A stretch of 64,000 nt of DNA from Winogradskyella arenosi (GCF_003337305.1 NZ_QPJO01000001.1:248001-312000); one strand, 5' to 3'; positions 46,062-55,346 are shown, counted from the stretch's first letter. Made by a program: numbers and translations. Notes: a model not told the origin generated them from the sequence alone.

Positions 46062-46547
46062 ATGACTCTACATCAACTTATAAAAACCAATGCATGGCCA
46101 AAGGTCTCGGTAAAACTTCTGGAATTATACCCAAAAAGTAAAGCAAATCTTCTAGATTACAAGTTAGTGTATGAAGAATTAGGGAAGATGAAACCCCAAC
46201 AGTCCGATTTTACTCTCATTATCTCTAAAGAAATTGATGACGACGAGGAATTTATAGACGTTTCGGGACTTCATAACCAACCTAAAACAGAAGAAGAGAA
46301 ATACCCCCAAGCTTTAGAATTTTGTCCTTGGAGCGATTGGCTTGGTATGGCTGTTTCTAAAGATAGTCTCAACACCTACTCGGAACTAGATATTATTGCT
46401 TTTTGCCTTTATGAAATGACCTTTATAAGCTTTTTAGAAGCGGATATTGAACAAGCCAAAAACACCATGAAATCGGTAGGAAAAACAGATGAAGTAAAAG
46501 AATTTGTCACTTTAGAAGAGGTTTTAAATGTTCTAAATGAAAAATAA
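46062..46547 (+). CDS. DUF6557-like protein
   Basis: The 161-residue protein opens MTLHQLIKTNAWPKVSVKLLELYP, contains VYEELGKMKP and FCPWSDWLGMAVS, and ends in an acidic helix. From memory this resembles the DUF6557 family, small cytosolic proteins of unknown function found across Bacteroidota and gut bacteria. The conserved tryptophans and the CPWSDWLG motif suggest a binding surface. It sits in a loose group with the nucleotidase-like gene upstream and a 104-residue unknown downstream (22 bp). Confidence 0.65.
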   Translation: MTLHQLIKTNAWPKVSVKLLELYPKSKANLLDYKLVYEELGKMKPQQSDFTLIISKEIDDDEEFIDVSGLHNQPKTEEEKYPQALEFCPWSDWLGMAVSKDSLNTYSELDIIAFCLYEMTFISFLEADIEQAKNTMKSVGKTDEVKEFVTLEEVLNVLNEK

Positions 46548-46569
46548 CAACTTAAATCTAATTATATAA

Positions 46570-46884
46570 ATGAAAAACGAAAACACAACAAATAAAATTA
46601 TGAACGAAAAATTTAAAGATTTACCCGTAGATGAAGACACACAAATTATTTTAAGCTTTGCAACTAAAGTAGAACATTATGATGTCGTTTACCAAAAGTG
46701 GTATTGGAGCGGGATTTATGCAGAGAGTATTATTTTCTGCAATGAAGATGTAACTCCGTTAAGTGAAGAAGAAATTAAAAAAGAAGTTGCTGAAAATACA
46801 GCCTTGCTAAAGGACAACTCACAAATGACAATAAAAAGAGGAGATAAATACACCTTTGTAAATTTTAATTTCATTACTGAATAA
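46570..46884 (+). CDS. Small acidic protein of unknown function
   Basis: The 104-residue protein contains VDEDTQIILSFATKVEHYDVVYQKWYWSGIYAESIIFCNEDVTPL, with a dense aromatic patch (YQKWYWSGIY). I do not recognise the family. A second ATG at 46600 is an alternative start. It follows the DUF6557-like gene closely and is probably cotranscribed with it. The 301-bp stretch after it holds only a 39-codon frame, a hairpin and a tRNA gene. Confidence 0.55.
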   Translation: MKNENTTNKIMNEKFKDLPVDEDTQIILSFATKVEHYDVVYQKWYWSGIYAESIIFCNEDVTPLSEEEIKKEVAENTALLKDNSQMTIKRGDKYTFVNFNFITE

Positions 46885-46933
46885 AAAAAACATCTCCTAA
46901 AAGGCTAGAAAGCCTTCACTTTCTTCACTATTA

Positions 46934-47053
46934 ATGTTATCAAACAGTTTTACAGCCTTAAAAGAACATGCACTTAGCTATGATTGGTCAACGATAGCAT
47001 TGACCTTAATGGGAAACTATCCTGATACAGAAAAACAGATAAAGCAATTCTAA
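46934..47053 (+). CDS. Possible 39-residue small ORF
   Basis: ATG 46934 opens a frame reading MLSNSFTALKEHALSYDWST and ending at TAA 47051-47053. It contains a plausible amphipathic helix but no known motif and no promoter. It may be a remnant of a longer gene or a chance frame. Confidence 0.2.
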   Translation: MLSNSFTALKEHALSYDWSTIALTLMGNYPDTEKQIKQF

Positions 47054-47141
47054 GTCCATAGCCAGTTTAGGCTATTACCTAGCGTGTACATACGCACGGC
47101 AAACTTACTTTTACATAAAAACAACCGAGGTATATAAACAC

Positions 47142-47173
47142 AAAAAAGCCTCTACATTTCTGTAAAGGCTTTT
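47142..47173 (-). terminator. Terminator of the tRNA-Asn transcript
   Basis: Left of the tRNA, AAAAGCCT-c-TACA pairs with TGTA-a-AGGCTTTT around a TTTC loop, with an A-run on the plus strand that is a T-run in the leftward transcript. Confidence 0.75.
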
Positions 47174-47185
47174 GATTTAAATAAG

Positions 47186-47259
47186 CTCCTCTTCTTAGGC
47201 TCGAACTAAGGACCCTCTGATTAACAGTCAGATGCTCTAACCAACTGAGCTAAAGAGGA
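47186..47259 (-). tRNA. tRNA-Asn (anticodon GTT)
   Basis: The leftward 74-nt sequence folds as a cloverleaf. The acceptor stem pairs TCCTCTT with AAGAGGA, the D-arm is AGCTCAGTTGGTTAGAGC, the anticodon loop CTGTTAA sits on a TCTGA/TCAGA stem, and the T-loop reads TTCGAGC. G is the discriminator base. CCA is not encoded. It lies 94 bp downstream of rseP on the same strand and may share its transcript. Confidence 0.95.
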
Positions 47260-47353
47260 AGGTTATTTTTTTCGCGTTTGCGAGTGCAAATATATAACGC
47301 ATTTTCGTTTCCACAAAACATTTTTGATATTTTTTTAAAAAAAATTTCAAAAT

Positions 47354-48700
47354 TTAGTTTGTGACCGCTTTAAAGATGTCATTACCATTGGCAAATAACA
47401 CTAAAGCGATTAAAATAAAGAACCCTACCATTTGTGCGCGTTCTAAAAACTTTTCGCTTGGCTTACGTCCTGAAATCATTTCATATAATAAAAACACCAC
47501 ATGGCCACCATCTAAAGCCGGAATAGGCAATAGGTTTAAAATAGCTAACATGATTGATAAAAAGGCGGTAAGACCCCAAAAGTAAGGCCAGCTCCATGCA
47601 CTTGGAAATTGATCGTAGATGGCTTTAAAACCTCCTAAGCCTTTGTAGGCTCCGGTACTCGGATTAAAGATCGCCGCTAACTGATCAAAATAGTTGGTAA
47701 TGGTTTTTGTAAACTTACGTCCTCCGGCAGAAAAACTTTCTCCAAAAGAATATTGCTTACGTGTAACTTCTAAATAACCCAATTCATCAAAACGACTAAA
47801 ATTGTTAGTCCAAGGACGAATTCCAAATTTACCTTCTTCATCGAGTGCCAACTCTTCTTTAACAACACTATTATCTGGTTTTAAAACTTCAACAGTAACC
47901 GTTTCATTTTTTAAATCCTTCGTAAAGTTTTCAACCTGATCAAAATATTTAATTTCGGTACCATTAATACTTGTAATGATATCACCCATTTTTAAATCTT
48001 TCTTGGCATTTAAAGACGAATCTGCAACTTCACCCACCATAAAGGGCACACGATACTCAAAATTAAGCTTACTCTTACTTGCTGAGTATTGCCCTAAAAA
48101 GTCTTCAGGTAAGGTCATCACCTTCTGTTCTCCGTTACGTTCTATAGTAATGGTTTCTGCACTAATAAGATTAAACCCAATATCAGAATCATTAACAACA
48201 GGCGTATCATTAATACTTAAGATTTTATCTCCGGTTTTAAAACCAATCTCTAATAAGGTTGGGTTATCAATCCAGTATCCATCTTTTAGACTGTCTACTT
48301 TTACATCAGAATCGCCATAAGCAAATGAAACAGCAACATAAATAACATAAGCGAGGATAAAATTCACAGTAACCCCTCCTAACATTATAATAAGACGTTG
48401 CCAAGCCGGCTTAGAGCGGAACTCCCACGGTTGTGGTGGTAAGGCCATTTGCTCCTTATCCATGCTCTCATCAATCATCCCTGCAATTTTAACATAACCT
48501 CCTAAAGGCAACCATCCGATACCGTAAACCGTATCGCCGATTTTCTTCTTGAAAAGTGAGAATTTCACATCAAAAAAGAGGTAAAATTTTTCAACCTTAG
48601 TTTTAAAAAGTTTTGCTGGCACAAAGTGTCCTAACTCGTGCAATACAATTAGTAAAGATAAACTCAGTAAAAATTGAGATATTTTTATAATAAAGTCCAT
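47354..48700 (-). CDS. rseP: Site-2 zinc metalloprotease RseP
   Basis: The 448-residue membrane protease has HELGH at residues 21-25 in its first helix and the third metal ligand Asp397 in NLLPIPALDGGHVVF. Two PDZ-like domains lie between the transmembrane parts (about 130-215 and 220-300). RseP cleaves within the membrane, acting on anti-sigma factors and leftover signal peptides. A TACTTTTG promoter element lies 26 bp upstream. Next to it on the same strand is the M1 aminopeptidase gene, about 95 bp upstream. Confidence 0.94.
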   Translation of the reverse strand: MDFIIKISQFLLSLSLLIVLHELGHFVPAKLFKTKVEKFYLFFDVKFSLFKKKIGDTVYGIGWLPLGGYVKIAGMIDESMDKEQMALPPQPWEFRSKPAWQRLIIMLGGVTVNFILAYVIYVAVSFAYGDSDVKVDSLKDGYWIDNPTLLEIGFKTGDKILSINDTPVVNDSDIGFNLISAETITIERNGEQKVMTLPEDFLGQYSASKSKLNFEYRVPFMVGEVADSSLNAKKDLKMGDIITSINGTEIKYFDQVENFTKDLKNETVTVEVLKPDNSVVKEELALDEEGKFGIRPWTNNFSRFDELGYLEVTRKQYSFGESFSAGGRKFTKTITNYFDQLAAIFNPSTGAYKGLGGFKAIYDQFPSAWSWPYFWGLTAFLSIMLAILNLLPIPALDGGHVVFLLYEMISGRKPSEKFLERAQMVGFFILIALVLFANGNDIFKAVTN

Positions 48701-48725
48701 GTATTATTTTTCAAATTTCGATTTG

Positions 48726-48733
48726 CAAAAGTA
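48726..48733 (-). promoter_or_regulatory. -7 promoter element for rseP
   Basis: Minus-strand TACTTTTG, 25 bp before ATG 48700. Confidence 0.6.
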
Positions 48734-48795
48734 AGGATTTTATATGACATGCGAAGGGACAGCGCCCAAGACAATCGATTAAAATTCAGCCTGCT

Positions 48796-50730
48796 TTATT
48801 TTTTTACAATTCTTTTGTTAATGATTTGGGTTTCTGTTTCAAACTGTATAAACAATAGCCCGGGAGCAATCCCTGAAATATCTATTTCCGAAGCCCAATC
48901 TTGAACCTGCAATAACTGCCCCAATTGGTTATAAATTGAAATTTGATGCACCACTACCTCATCTGGTTTTTGTACATACACTTCGGAACTTGAAGGGTTA
49001 GGATATAAGGTTATAACGGTGTTTCGTATAAAATCTTCAGTTCCTAAGGTTACACTATTCTGTTTAGAAATTAAATGGTAATCCGGATCAAACAGCAATT
49101 CTGAAATTTCAAAATCTACAGTTTCAATAAAAGTTTCATTATTACTTTGATGGTTTAATACAAGGTCTAAAATTTCCCCGCCTTCGCCCAAAACTCTAAT
49201 CGGTACTTTAGCTTCAAAGAAATCTACAGAGCTATCACTTTGGGTTTGACCCAAGGTTACGGATAAGGCATTTCCATTTTGATTCCAATTAACTTGATAG
49301 CTCGGATACCCCTCATTATAAATCCAATCTTGAAAAAAACCGTCTAAGTCTTGCCCTGTTGAAGTTTCCATCACGCCAATAAAATCTTCTGTTTTTGCAT
49401 AATCAAACGCTAAATCTGGTGCTACTAAATAATCTTGTAAACCTTGATAAAACGCAACATCCCCTAAATGCCTACGCAGTTGGTGCAATACCATAGCTCC
49501 TTTGTTATAACTTAAGCGACTGCTAAAAATTCGGCTTATACTTAAGGTATCTTGGTCCGTTAAATAAACCGCACCATTGGGTTGGGAGGTAATACTATTA
49601 ATGGTTTGCTGTCTCCAGGTTTTAAAACTAGCGTCACCATCAAGGTCTTCAATAACGAGTCCGGATAAATAAGTTGCAAAGCCTTCATTTAACCAAATAT
49701 CTTTCCAACTACCACAGGTAATTTTATTTCCAAACCATTGATGCGCTAATTCATGCGCAATAAGTCCTCGACTAAACGATCCCATAAAAGAAACCGTAGT
49801 ATGCTCCATACCGCCGCCCCAGCCAAATTGGGCATGGCCATATTTTTCATCCGCAAAAGGATAAGGTTCAAAACGCTCCGTAAAAAAGTTCATAATATCT
49901 ACCGTAACCGCAGTACTTACTTGCGCACTGGCTAAGTTTTCGGGATACACATAATTAACAATGTCGAAAGGCGCTCCTCCGTTGGCCACTTCATGGGCGT
50001 ATACCTCATAGTTGGTCACCGCCAAGGCAATTAAATACGCCGGAATAGGATGACGATGCTTAAAATGCGTCACTTTTTCAGCGCCTATCAAAGTCTGACT
50101 TTGCTCTAAACCATTTGACACCGCAATATAACTCTCATTAGAAGGATTATAGGCCGGAGTGGTAATATGAACATCTATTGAATCTATCTTATCGATTAAA
50201 TCTTGCTTACAAGGCCACCATCCTTTAGCACCATAAGGCTCGGAAAGCGTCCAAATAATAGGATCTCCGTTATGGGTGGTTTGCTCAAAAGAATCAAAAC
50301 CAGAACTAACAGGATCTCCCGCATAACTCACCGTTAAAGAATCTAACACGCCTTGGCTTTGTACAATTGGTAGCGTAATAACCAACTCGTCATTAGAATT
50401 TTGAGCATAGCTCAACGTAACACCGCGTTGTACAACCTGAGACACCAACATATTATCCACCAAATCAAAGGTAATTTCCGTCATATCTTCTTTAGCCTCA
50501 AAATAGGTGGTGATGGCCCCAGAAATAGAAGCCTCTGAAGGATCTACATTTAGTTCTAAACGATGGTATTTTACATCGTAATTTCCTGTGTTGGCATTTT
50601 GAGAATTCATCATTTGTTGCATTGCGGATTTGGCTTCAGAAGCTCGCACCTCTTCTAAGGTTTTCTGAAAATCTTGCGCAGCAATTTGTAAGGTTAACAA
50701 ACCAATAACGGCGCATATAAATGGTTTCAT
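48796..50730 (-). CDS. M1-family aminopeptidase with T9SS sorting domain
   Basis: The 644-residue protein has a signal peptide and starts at ATG 50730 (MKPFICAVIGLLTLQ); a longer TTG frame adds 27 unlikely residues. The catalytic zinc motif HELAHQWFGNK has His326, Glu327 and His330, with Glu349 in LNEGFATY, and the exopeptidase motif GGGMEHTT is complete. The last 75 residues (LYPNPSSSEVYVQKPDE to KRIVKK) form a T9SS type A sorting domain, so the enzyme is probably released or held at the cell surface, where it would trim N-termini of peptides. Confidence 0.93.
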   Translation of the reverse strand: MKPFICAVIGLLTLQIAAQDFQKTLEEVRASEAKSAMQQMMNSQNANTGNYDVKYHRLELNVDPSEASISGAITTYFEAKEDMTEITFDLVDNMLVSQVVQRGVTLSYAQNSNDELVITLPIVQSQGVLDSLTVSYAGDPVSSGFDSFEQTTHNGDPIIWTLSEPYGAKGWWPCKQDLIDKIDSIDVHITTPAYNPSNESYIAVSNGLEQSQTLIGAEKVTHFKHRHPIPAYLIALAVTNYEVYAHEVANGGAPFDIVNYVYPENLASAQVSTAVTVDIMNFFTERFEPYPFADEKYGHAQFGWGGGMEHTTVSFMGSFSRGLIAHELAHQWFGNKITCGSWKDIWLNEGFATYLSGLVIEDLDGDASFKTWRQQTINSITSQPNGAVYLTDQDTLSISRIFSSRLSYNKGAMVLHQLRRHLGDVAFYQGLQDYLVAPDLAFDYAKTEDFIGVMETSTGQDLDGFFQDWIYNEGYPSYQVNWNQNGNALSVTLGQTQSDSSVDFFEAKVPIRVLGEGGEILDLVLNHQSNNETFIETVDFEISELLFDPDYHLISKQNSVTLGTEDFIRNTVITLYPNPSSSEVYVQKPDEVVVHQISIYNQLGQLLQVQDWASEIDISGIAPGLLFIQFETETQIINKRIVKK

Positions 50731-50779
50731 AACAGCAGTTTTTAATGTTAAAAATAAGGTTTTTCTTGAGATACCATTG

Positions 50780-50787
50780 TATTTTTG
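50780..50787 (+). promoter_or_regulatory. -7 promoter element for the SCO-family gene
   Basis: TATTTTTG, 27 bp before ATG 50815. It overlaps the TTG at 50785, which is therefore not the start. Confidence 0.6.
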
Positions 50788-50814
50788 TACTTCATACCTC
50801 TTAATACCCATAGC

Positions 50815-51495
50815 ATGTCATTTCTTTCCTTTTTTAAAGATTATAAAAAGTTTGGTATCTTTTTTTCTATACTATCACTGCTTATCCTCGCAATTATCTA
50901 CAATATTTTAAATGTAAAACAACACCTTCCTATTTATCAACCCGGAATGGTGAGCGAGGAATTAGTAGACAGCAGCATTCAGCATCAGTTAAAATACCAT
51001 ACTATTGCAGATTTTAGTTTAACCAATCAAAACGGAGAAACCATTACCCAAGACAATTATAAAGATAAAATCTATGTGGCGGATTTTTTCTTCACCACCT
51101 GCCCTACCATTTGTCCTATTATGACCAAAAATATGGTTAGGGTGCAAAACGCTATTAGCGATTATAAAGATGTGATGTTACTCTCGCACTCCGTAACGCC
51201 AAAGATTGATAGTGTGGCTCAGCTTAAAAAATACGCGTTAGAAAAAGGCGTGGACGATAAAAAATGGAACCTTGTTACAGGAGATAAGAAGCAAATTTAT
51301 GAACTAGCAAGAAAAAGTTACTTAGCCGTAAAGACTGATGGTAATGGCGATGAATATGATATGATTCATACAGAGAACTTTATGCTTATTGATAAAAAAC
51401 GTCAAATTAGAGGCTTTTACGACGGCACAAATCCTGAAGATATAGACCGTCTTTTAGAAGATATTGAAACGCTGCGCTATTTTGAGTCCTCTTAG
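50815..51495 (+). CDS. SCO1/SenC-family copper chaperone-like protein
   Basis: The 226-residue protein has one N-terminal transmembrane helix (about residues 13-30) and a thioredoxin fold facing the periplasm. The copper-binding set is complete: Cys96 and Cys100 in TTCPTICPIM and His185 in DMIHTENFML. Such proteins deliver copper to the CuA site of cytochrome oxidase or work as thiol reductases. The start is ATG 50815 because the upstream TTG lies in the promoter. It precedes feoA by 97 bp, with a separate promoter for feoA. Confidence 0.9.
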   Translation: MSFLSFFKDYKKFGIFFSILSLLILAIIYNILNVKQHLPIYQPGMVSEELVDSSIQHQLKYHTIADFSLTNQNGETITQDNYKDKIYVADFFFTTCPTICPIMTKNMVRVQNAISDYKDVMLLSHSVTPKIDSVAQLKKYALEKGVDDKKWNLVTGDKKQIYELARKSYLAVKTDGNGDEYDMIHTENFMLIDKKRQIRGFYDGTNPEDIDRLLEDIETLRYFESS

Positions 51496-51553
51496 AAAAC
51501 AACAAAGCCGTTAAATATTCCCTATCACGCTTCTTACACTAATAAAATTCTCT

Positions 51554-51561
51554 TATTTTTG
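51554..51561 (+). promoter_or_regulatory. -7 promoter element for the feo genes
   Basis: TATTTTTG, 31 bp before the feoA start at 51593. Confidence 0.55.
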
Positions 51562-51592
51562 CTTCTTTAAAACTATTCTAAATAAGCCAAGG

Positions 51593-51820
51593 TTGACATT
51601 AGCAGAATTAAAACGCGGACAACAAGCCATCATCACTGATGTGTCTTCTATTCATATTCCTTTAAAACTCCTAGAAATGGGCTGTTTACCAGGTAATTCG
51701 GTAGAACTTGTGCAAGTGGCACCATTTGCAGATCCGATGTACCTTAACATCAATGGCTCTCACTTAGCTATTAGAAAAGAAACCGCTATTCATATTATAA
51801 TTGAAACCGTGCATGAGTAA
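51593..51820 (+). CDS. feoA: FeoA-family protein
   Basis: The 75-residue SH3-like protein starts with TTG at 51593 (MTLAELKRGQQAIITDVSS); no ATG precedes the conserved LLEMGCLPGNSVELVQVAPFADPMYLNINGSHLAIRKETAIHI. FeoA supports FeoB in ferrous iron uptake. It overlaps feoB by 8 bp (ATGAGTAA), so translation is coupled. Confidence 0.9.
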   Translation: MTLAELKRGQQAIITDVSSIHIPLKLLEMGCLPGNSVELVQVAPFADPMYLNINGSHLAIRKETAIHIIIETVHE

Positions 51821-53912
51821 GCAAATTAACGTCGCTTTAATAGGTAACCCTAATACTGGAAAAACCTCTGTTTTTAATGCCCTAACAGGTTTAAATCAGA
51901 AGGTTGGAAATTATCCTGGTATTACGGTTGAAAAAAAGGAAGGTATTTGCAAACTACCTCGCGGCGTCAAAGCCCATATCATTGATTTACCAGGAACGTA
52001 TAGCCTAAATGCATCGTCCTTAGATGAAAATGTGGTGATTGAATTGCTTCTTAACAAAAATGGTAAAGACTATCCTGATTTAGCTGTGGTGGTCAGTGAT
52101 GTAGAAAACCTTAAACGAAATCTTTTACTATTTACACAAATTAAGGATTTAGAAATTCCAACCATTTTAGTGATAAACATGTCAGACCGTATGGCCTATA
52201 AAGGCATCACCCTAGACATTGCTTACCTAGAAAAAGAACTTAAAACTAAAATTGCCTTAATTAGCACCCGAAAAAATAAAGGGATCTCAGAATTAAAAGA
52301 ACTGCTTACCCATTACAAAGAAATTTCGGCAGAGCCTTGTCTAAATGCTTCTGAAATTGATACTTCTTATTTCAATAACTTAAGAAAAGCCTTCCCTAAC
52401 CAATTATTATACAAACTTTGGTTGGTGATTACCCAAGACGTTAACTTCGGAAAAACCGACCGAAAGACTTATGATGCGGTTGAAGATTTTAAAACCAAAT
52501 CTAAAGCCGACTTAAAGCGTTTACAGCAAAAGGAAACCATTAAGCGGTATCAATTTATAAATGAAACCTTAAAAAAAGGACAAACCATTGACCTTAAATC
52601 AGCAAAGGACTTAAGAATCAAATTAGATCGAATTTTAACGCATAAAGTTTGGGGCTATTTAATTTTTGCTGTTATCCTACTCACTATTTTTCAAGCAATT
52701 TACGATTGGTCTAGTGTTCCTATGGATTTCATTGATAGCTCATTTGCTGCCTTAAGCGAATGGGTAAAAGTGACTCTCCCAGAAGGCGCCTTTACCAACC
52801 TACTTGCAGAGGGAATTATATCGGGTCTTGGAGGTATAGTTATTTTTATTCCACAAATTGCATTCTTGTTTTTATTCATCTCTATCCTTGAAGAAAGTGG
52901 ATATATGAGTCGTGTGGTCTTCTTAATGGACCGTATAATGCGACGTTTTGGATTAAGCGGAAAAAGTGTTGTGCCTTTAATCTCAGGGACGGCTTGTGCG
53001 ATTCCTGCTATTATGGCCACTCGTAACATTGAAAGCTGGAAAGAACGTTTAATTACCATATTAGTGACACCGTTCACCACCTGTTCGGCAAGACTGCCTG
53101 TTTATTTAATAATCATTGCCTTAGTGATTCCTGAAGGCCGTGTGTTAGGCCTAAGCTATCAGGCTTTAACCTTAATGCTGCTGTACCTTATTGGTTTCGG
53201 CGCCGCAGTAGGCTCGGCTTGGATCCTCCATAAAATTATGGGCCAAAAGAGTAAAAGTTTCTTTGTGGTAGAAATGCCTAATTATAAACTTCCTTTACTT
53301 AAAAACGTGGCATTAACCGTTTTAGAAAAAACAAAAGCCTTTGTCTTTGGTGCAGGTAAAATAATCTTAGCGATTTCCATTGTACTTTGGTTTTTAGCCT
53401 CTTACGGTCCTGGTGATAATTTTAATAATGCTGAAAATATTGTTACTGAAAAATACGCCTCACAGAACTTAAGTGAAGACGAGCTCAACCAAAAAATAGA
53501 ATCTCAAAAACTAGAACATTCTTATATAGGTATTGCGGGTCATGCTATAGAACCTGCCATTAGACCTTTGGGTTACGATTGGAAAATTGGAATTGCTATT
53601 GTTAGCTCTTTTGCAGCTCGTGAAGTCTTTGTGGGAACCCTAGCCACGATCTATAGTGTAGGGAGTGATGAAGAAGAAACCATTAAAAACCGAATGGCCG
53701 GAGAGGTTAATCCTATATTGGGTGGACCCTTGTTTAATTTTGCTTCCGGAATCTCCTTATTGTTGTTTTACGCCTTTGCTATGCAATGTATGAGTACCTT
53801 AGCCATTGTTAAAAAAGAGACCAATTCTTGGAAATGGCCGCTCTATCAATTAGTTATTATGAGTGGTTTTGCGTATCTTGTAGCTTTAGTGGCTTACCAA
53901 GTCTTAATTTAG
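51813..53912 (+). CDS. feoB: Ferrous iron transporter FeoB
   Basis: The 699-residue protein has an N-terminal G domain with GNPNTGKTS (residues 11-19), DLPG (58-61) and NMSD, followed by about ten transmembrane helices, with Gate motifs GTACAIPAIMATR and TTCSARLPVYLIII. It moves Fe(II) into the cytosol. ATG 51813 (MSKQINVALIGNPN) is preferred to the TTG four codons earlier. A Cys-rich 46-residue membrane protein follows it by 57 bp. Confidence 0.96.
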   Translation: MSKQINVALIGNPNTGKTSVFNALTGLNQKVGNYPGITVEKKEGICKLPRGVKAHIIDLPGTYSLNASSLDENVVIELLLNKNGKDYPDLAVVVSDVENLKRNLLLFTQIKDLEIPTILVINMSDRMAYKGITLDIAYLEKELKTKIALISTRKNKGISELKELLTHYKEISAEPCLNASEIDTSYFNNLRKAFPNQLLYKLWLVITQDVNFGKTDRKTYDAVEDFKTKSKADLKRLQQKETIKRYQFINETLKKGQTIDLKSAKDLRIKLDRILTHKVWGYLIFAVILLTIFQAIYDWSSVPMDFIDSSFAALSEWVKVTLPEGAFTNLLAEGIISGLGGIVIFIPQIAFLFLFISILEESGYMSRVVFLMDRIMRRFGLSGKSVVPLISGTACAIPAIMATRNIESWKERLITILVTPFTTCSARLPVYLIIIALVIPEGRVLGLSYQALTLMLLYLIGFGAAVGSAWILHKIMGQKSKSFFVVEMPNYKLPLLKNVALTVLEKTKAFVFGAGKIILAISIVLWFLASYGPGDNFNNAENIVTEKYASQNLSEDELNQKIESQKLEHSYIGIAGHAIEPAIRPLGYDWKIGIAIVSSFAAREVFVGTLATIYSVGSDEEETIKNRMAGEVNPILGGPLFNFASGISLLLFYAFAMQCMSTLAIVKKETNSWKWPLYQLVIMSGFAYLVALVAYQVLI

Positions 53913-53969
53913 AGATAACGGCTTACAGAATTTAAGTCCTTTGTCTTAAACGTTATTTAAAAGTCTTCT

Positions 53970-54110
53970 ATGAACACTATTATTCAAAATATCCTCGTTT
54001 ATATCGCCGTAGGCGCAGCGGTACTATTTCTTGTTAAGAAGTATGTATTACCGATGAAGAAAAAATCGACAAAAGCTTGTGGTGGTGACGATGGCTGTGG
54101 CTGCCATTAA
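53970..54110 (+). CDS. FeoB-associated Cys-rich membrane protein
   Basis: The frame ATG 53970 to TAA 54108-54110 encodes 46 residues: one N-terminal transmembrane helix (about residues 5-22), a basic stretch KKYVLPMKKK and a C-terminal CGGDDGCGCH. This is the layout of the FeoB-associated Cys-rich membrane family, found next to feoB in many bacteria. The Cys and His may bind Fe or Zn. Its presence right after feoAB supports a role in the Feo complex. Confidence 0.8.
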   Translation: MNTIIQNILVYIAVGAAVLFLVKKYVLPMKKKSTKACGGDDGCGCH

Positions 54111-54418
54111 AACCTCACCTCATAAAGTTACAAGTTAAAGCCTGAATAAGGCATAGCCATGCTTTAACCACTTCAGAAAAAACAACCTTTTATCGCGAAA
54201 AATTCAGGACTAATCCTAAAGCTTATTTTATTGGCTACTTCTAAATAAAGCCACATGTTTCAGGTTGAAACTTGATGTATCACCGCGTAGAAATACAACA
54301 TTCCTATTTAAATAGAAGCAAAAAAAACATCTCGGCTTTACACCATAGTTTTACCACACTAACCAACGAAACACTTTGAAAAGTGCAGCATGGCGCTATA
54401 CTAGAGATTATTAGATGC
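54111..54418. other. Gene-free stretch between the feo genes and the DUF6503-like lipoprotein
   Basis: This 308-bp stretch lies between convergent genes. No frame longer than a few codons and no clear terminator was seen. Confidence 0.4.
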
Positions 54419-55228
54419 TTATTTCTCAATAAAATTTTCTGGAACTTTAAACGTCTCTTCATCGAGCGTTACAAACTTTACATTGCTTAAGGTCGCATCA
54501 CCGATAACTTTACCAATACCTCCGGCTTTCGTCCACTCATAAAACTCCCATTGGTGCGCGACTGGCACCCCATCGATAGTTTTGTAATCTGAATAGCCAA
54601 TGGCATGCGGATCAGACTCAGCAGCTTCTTTAGATTTATTAACCGTTACAATATAGCCTACATAATCAATCATATGTGTTTTAGGGTCGCTATAAACTAC
54701 GTACCAATCATCTGGAGCATCTCCTGTATTGGCTTCAAACGTAAGCGTTTGAGCATTATAGATTTTATCTTGAAGTTTTAAAGATTCTACATCCGACCAA
54801 ATAGTTCCATCATCACTTAATTTATTCGGAAATAACAAAAAGTACATCCAAGTATAAGCATCAAAACGCACGGCTTTCTCATTGACTAAATCTGGAGAGT
54901 GAAACACCTTATCATCTTGATAATAAATAAACGTTCCATCATTTAAGGCGATTTTCCCCTGTGTAGAATTGGTTAAATAAGTCATCGTTGCATTTAAACG
55001 TTCCTGACCTCCAAAATTAATTACAATATCGGTCTGTATTGCCGCCTTAGACAAAAATTCATCTTTATTATAGGCTTTCTCTATGGTTTCAATAGGAGAA
55101 GCAGGTTCTTGTTCTATAATTAACTCCGGCGTTTCCTCTACAATAGGAGACTTATTCTCATTTTTACAACTTGAAAAACAAGTGAGTAGCAACATGCAGT
55201 AAAAACTAGATTTCAAAATATGTGACAT
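54419..55228 (-). CDS. DUF6503-like lipoprotein
   Basis: The 269-residue protein has a lipoprotein signal ending FSSC (Cys21), an acidic/proline linker (EETPELIIEQEPASPIETIE), and a beta-rich body with stretches such as DGTFIYYQDDKVFHSPDL, WYVVYSDPKTHMIDYVGYIV and DGVPVAHQWEFYEWT. From memory these recall the DUF6503 family, which has a LolA-like feel, but that is uncertain. It is cotranscribed with nothing obvious; a promoter element lies 32 bp upstream. Confidence 0.7.
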   Translation of the reverse strand: MSHILKSSFYCMLLLTCFSSCKNENKSPIVEETPELIIEQEPASPIETIEKAYNKDEFLSKAAIQTDIVINFGGQERLNATMTYLTNSTQGKIALNDGTFIYYQDDKVFHSPDLVNEKAVRFDAYTWMYFLLFPNKLSDDGTIWSDVESLKLQDKIYNAQTLTFEANTGDAPDDWYVVYSDPKTHMIDYVGYIVTVNKSKEAAESDPHAIGYSDYKTIDGVPVAHQWEFYEWTKAGGIGKVIGDATLSNVKFVTLDEETFKVPENFIEK

Positions 55229-55259
55229 GGAATACGGATTTATAGGTTAAGAATGTTTT

Positions 55260-55267
55260 CAAAAATA
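55260..55267 (-). promoter_or_regulatory. -7 promoter element for the DUF6503-like lipoprotein gene
   Basis: Minus-strand TATTTTTG, 31 bp before ATG 55228, with a TTG 17 bp further upstream as a possible -33 contact. Confidence 0.55.
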
Positions 55268-55346
55268 GAACGTCAACGCAACAACAAGTGCGTTGGGCGA
55301 CTAAATTAATACAATTTTAACTTTTAAAGCCTAAAAATGAGTGGTA

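Noticed and set aside
46901-46916. Hairpin AAGGCT-AGAA-AGCCTT as a terminator
   Set aside because: Only 6 bp and no T-run; not enough to call.
52700-53080. 126-codon leftward frame inside feoB
   Set aside because: It overlaps conserved FeoB transmembrane coding and shows no independent support.
53914-53958. Nested pairing ATAACG...CGTTAT between feoB and its small partner gene
   Set aside because: The stem is broken by a large one-sided bulge and there is no T-run; it may be chance.
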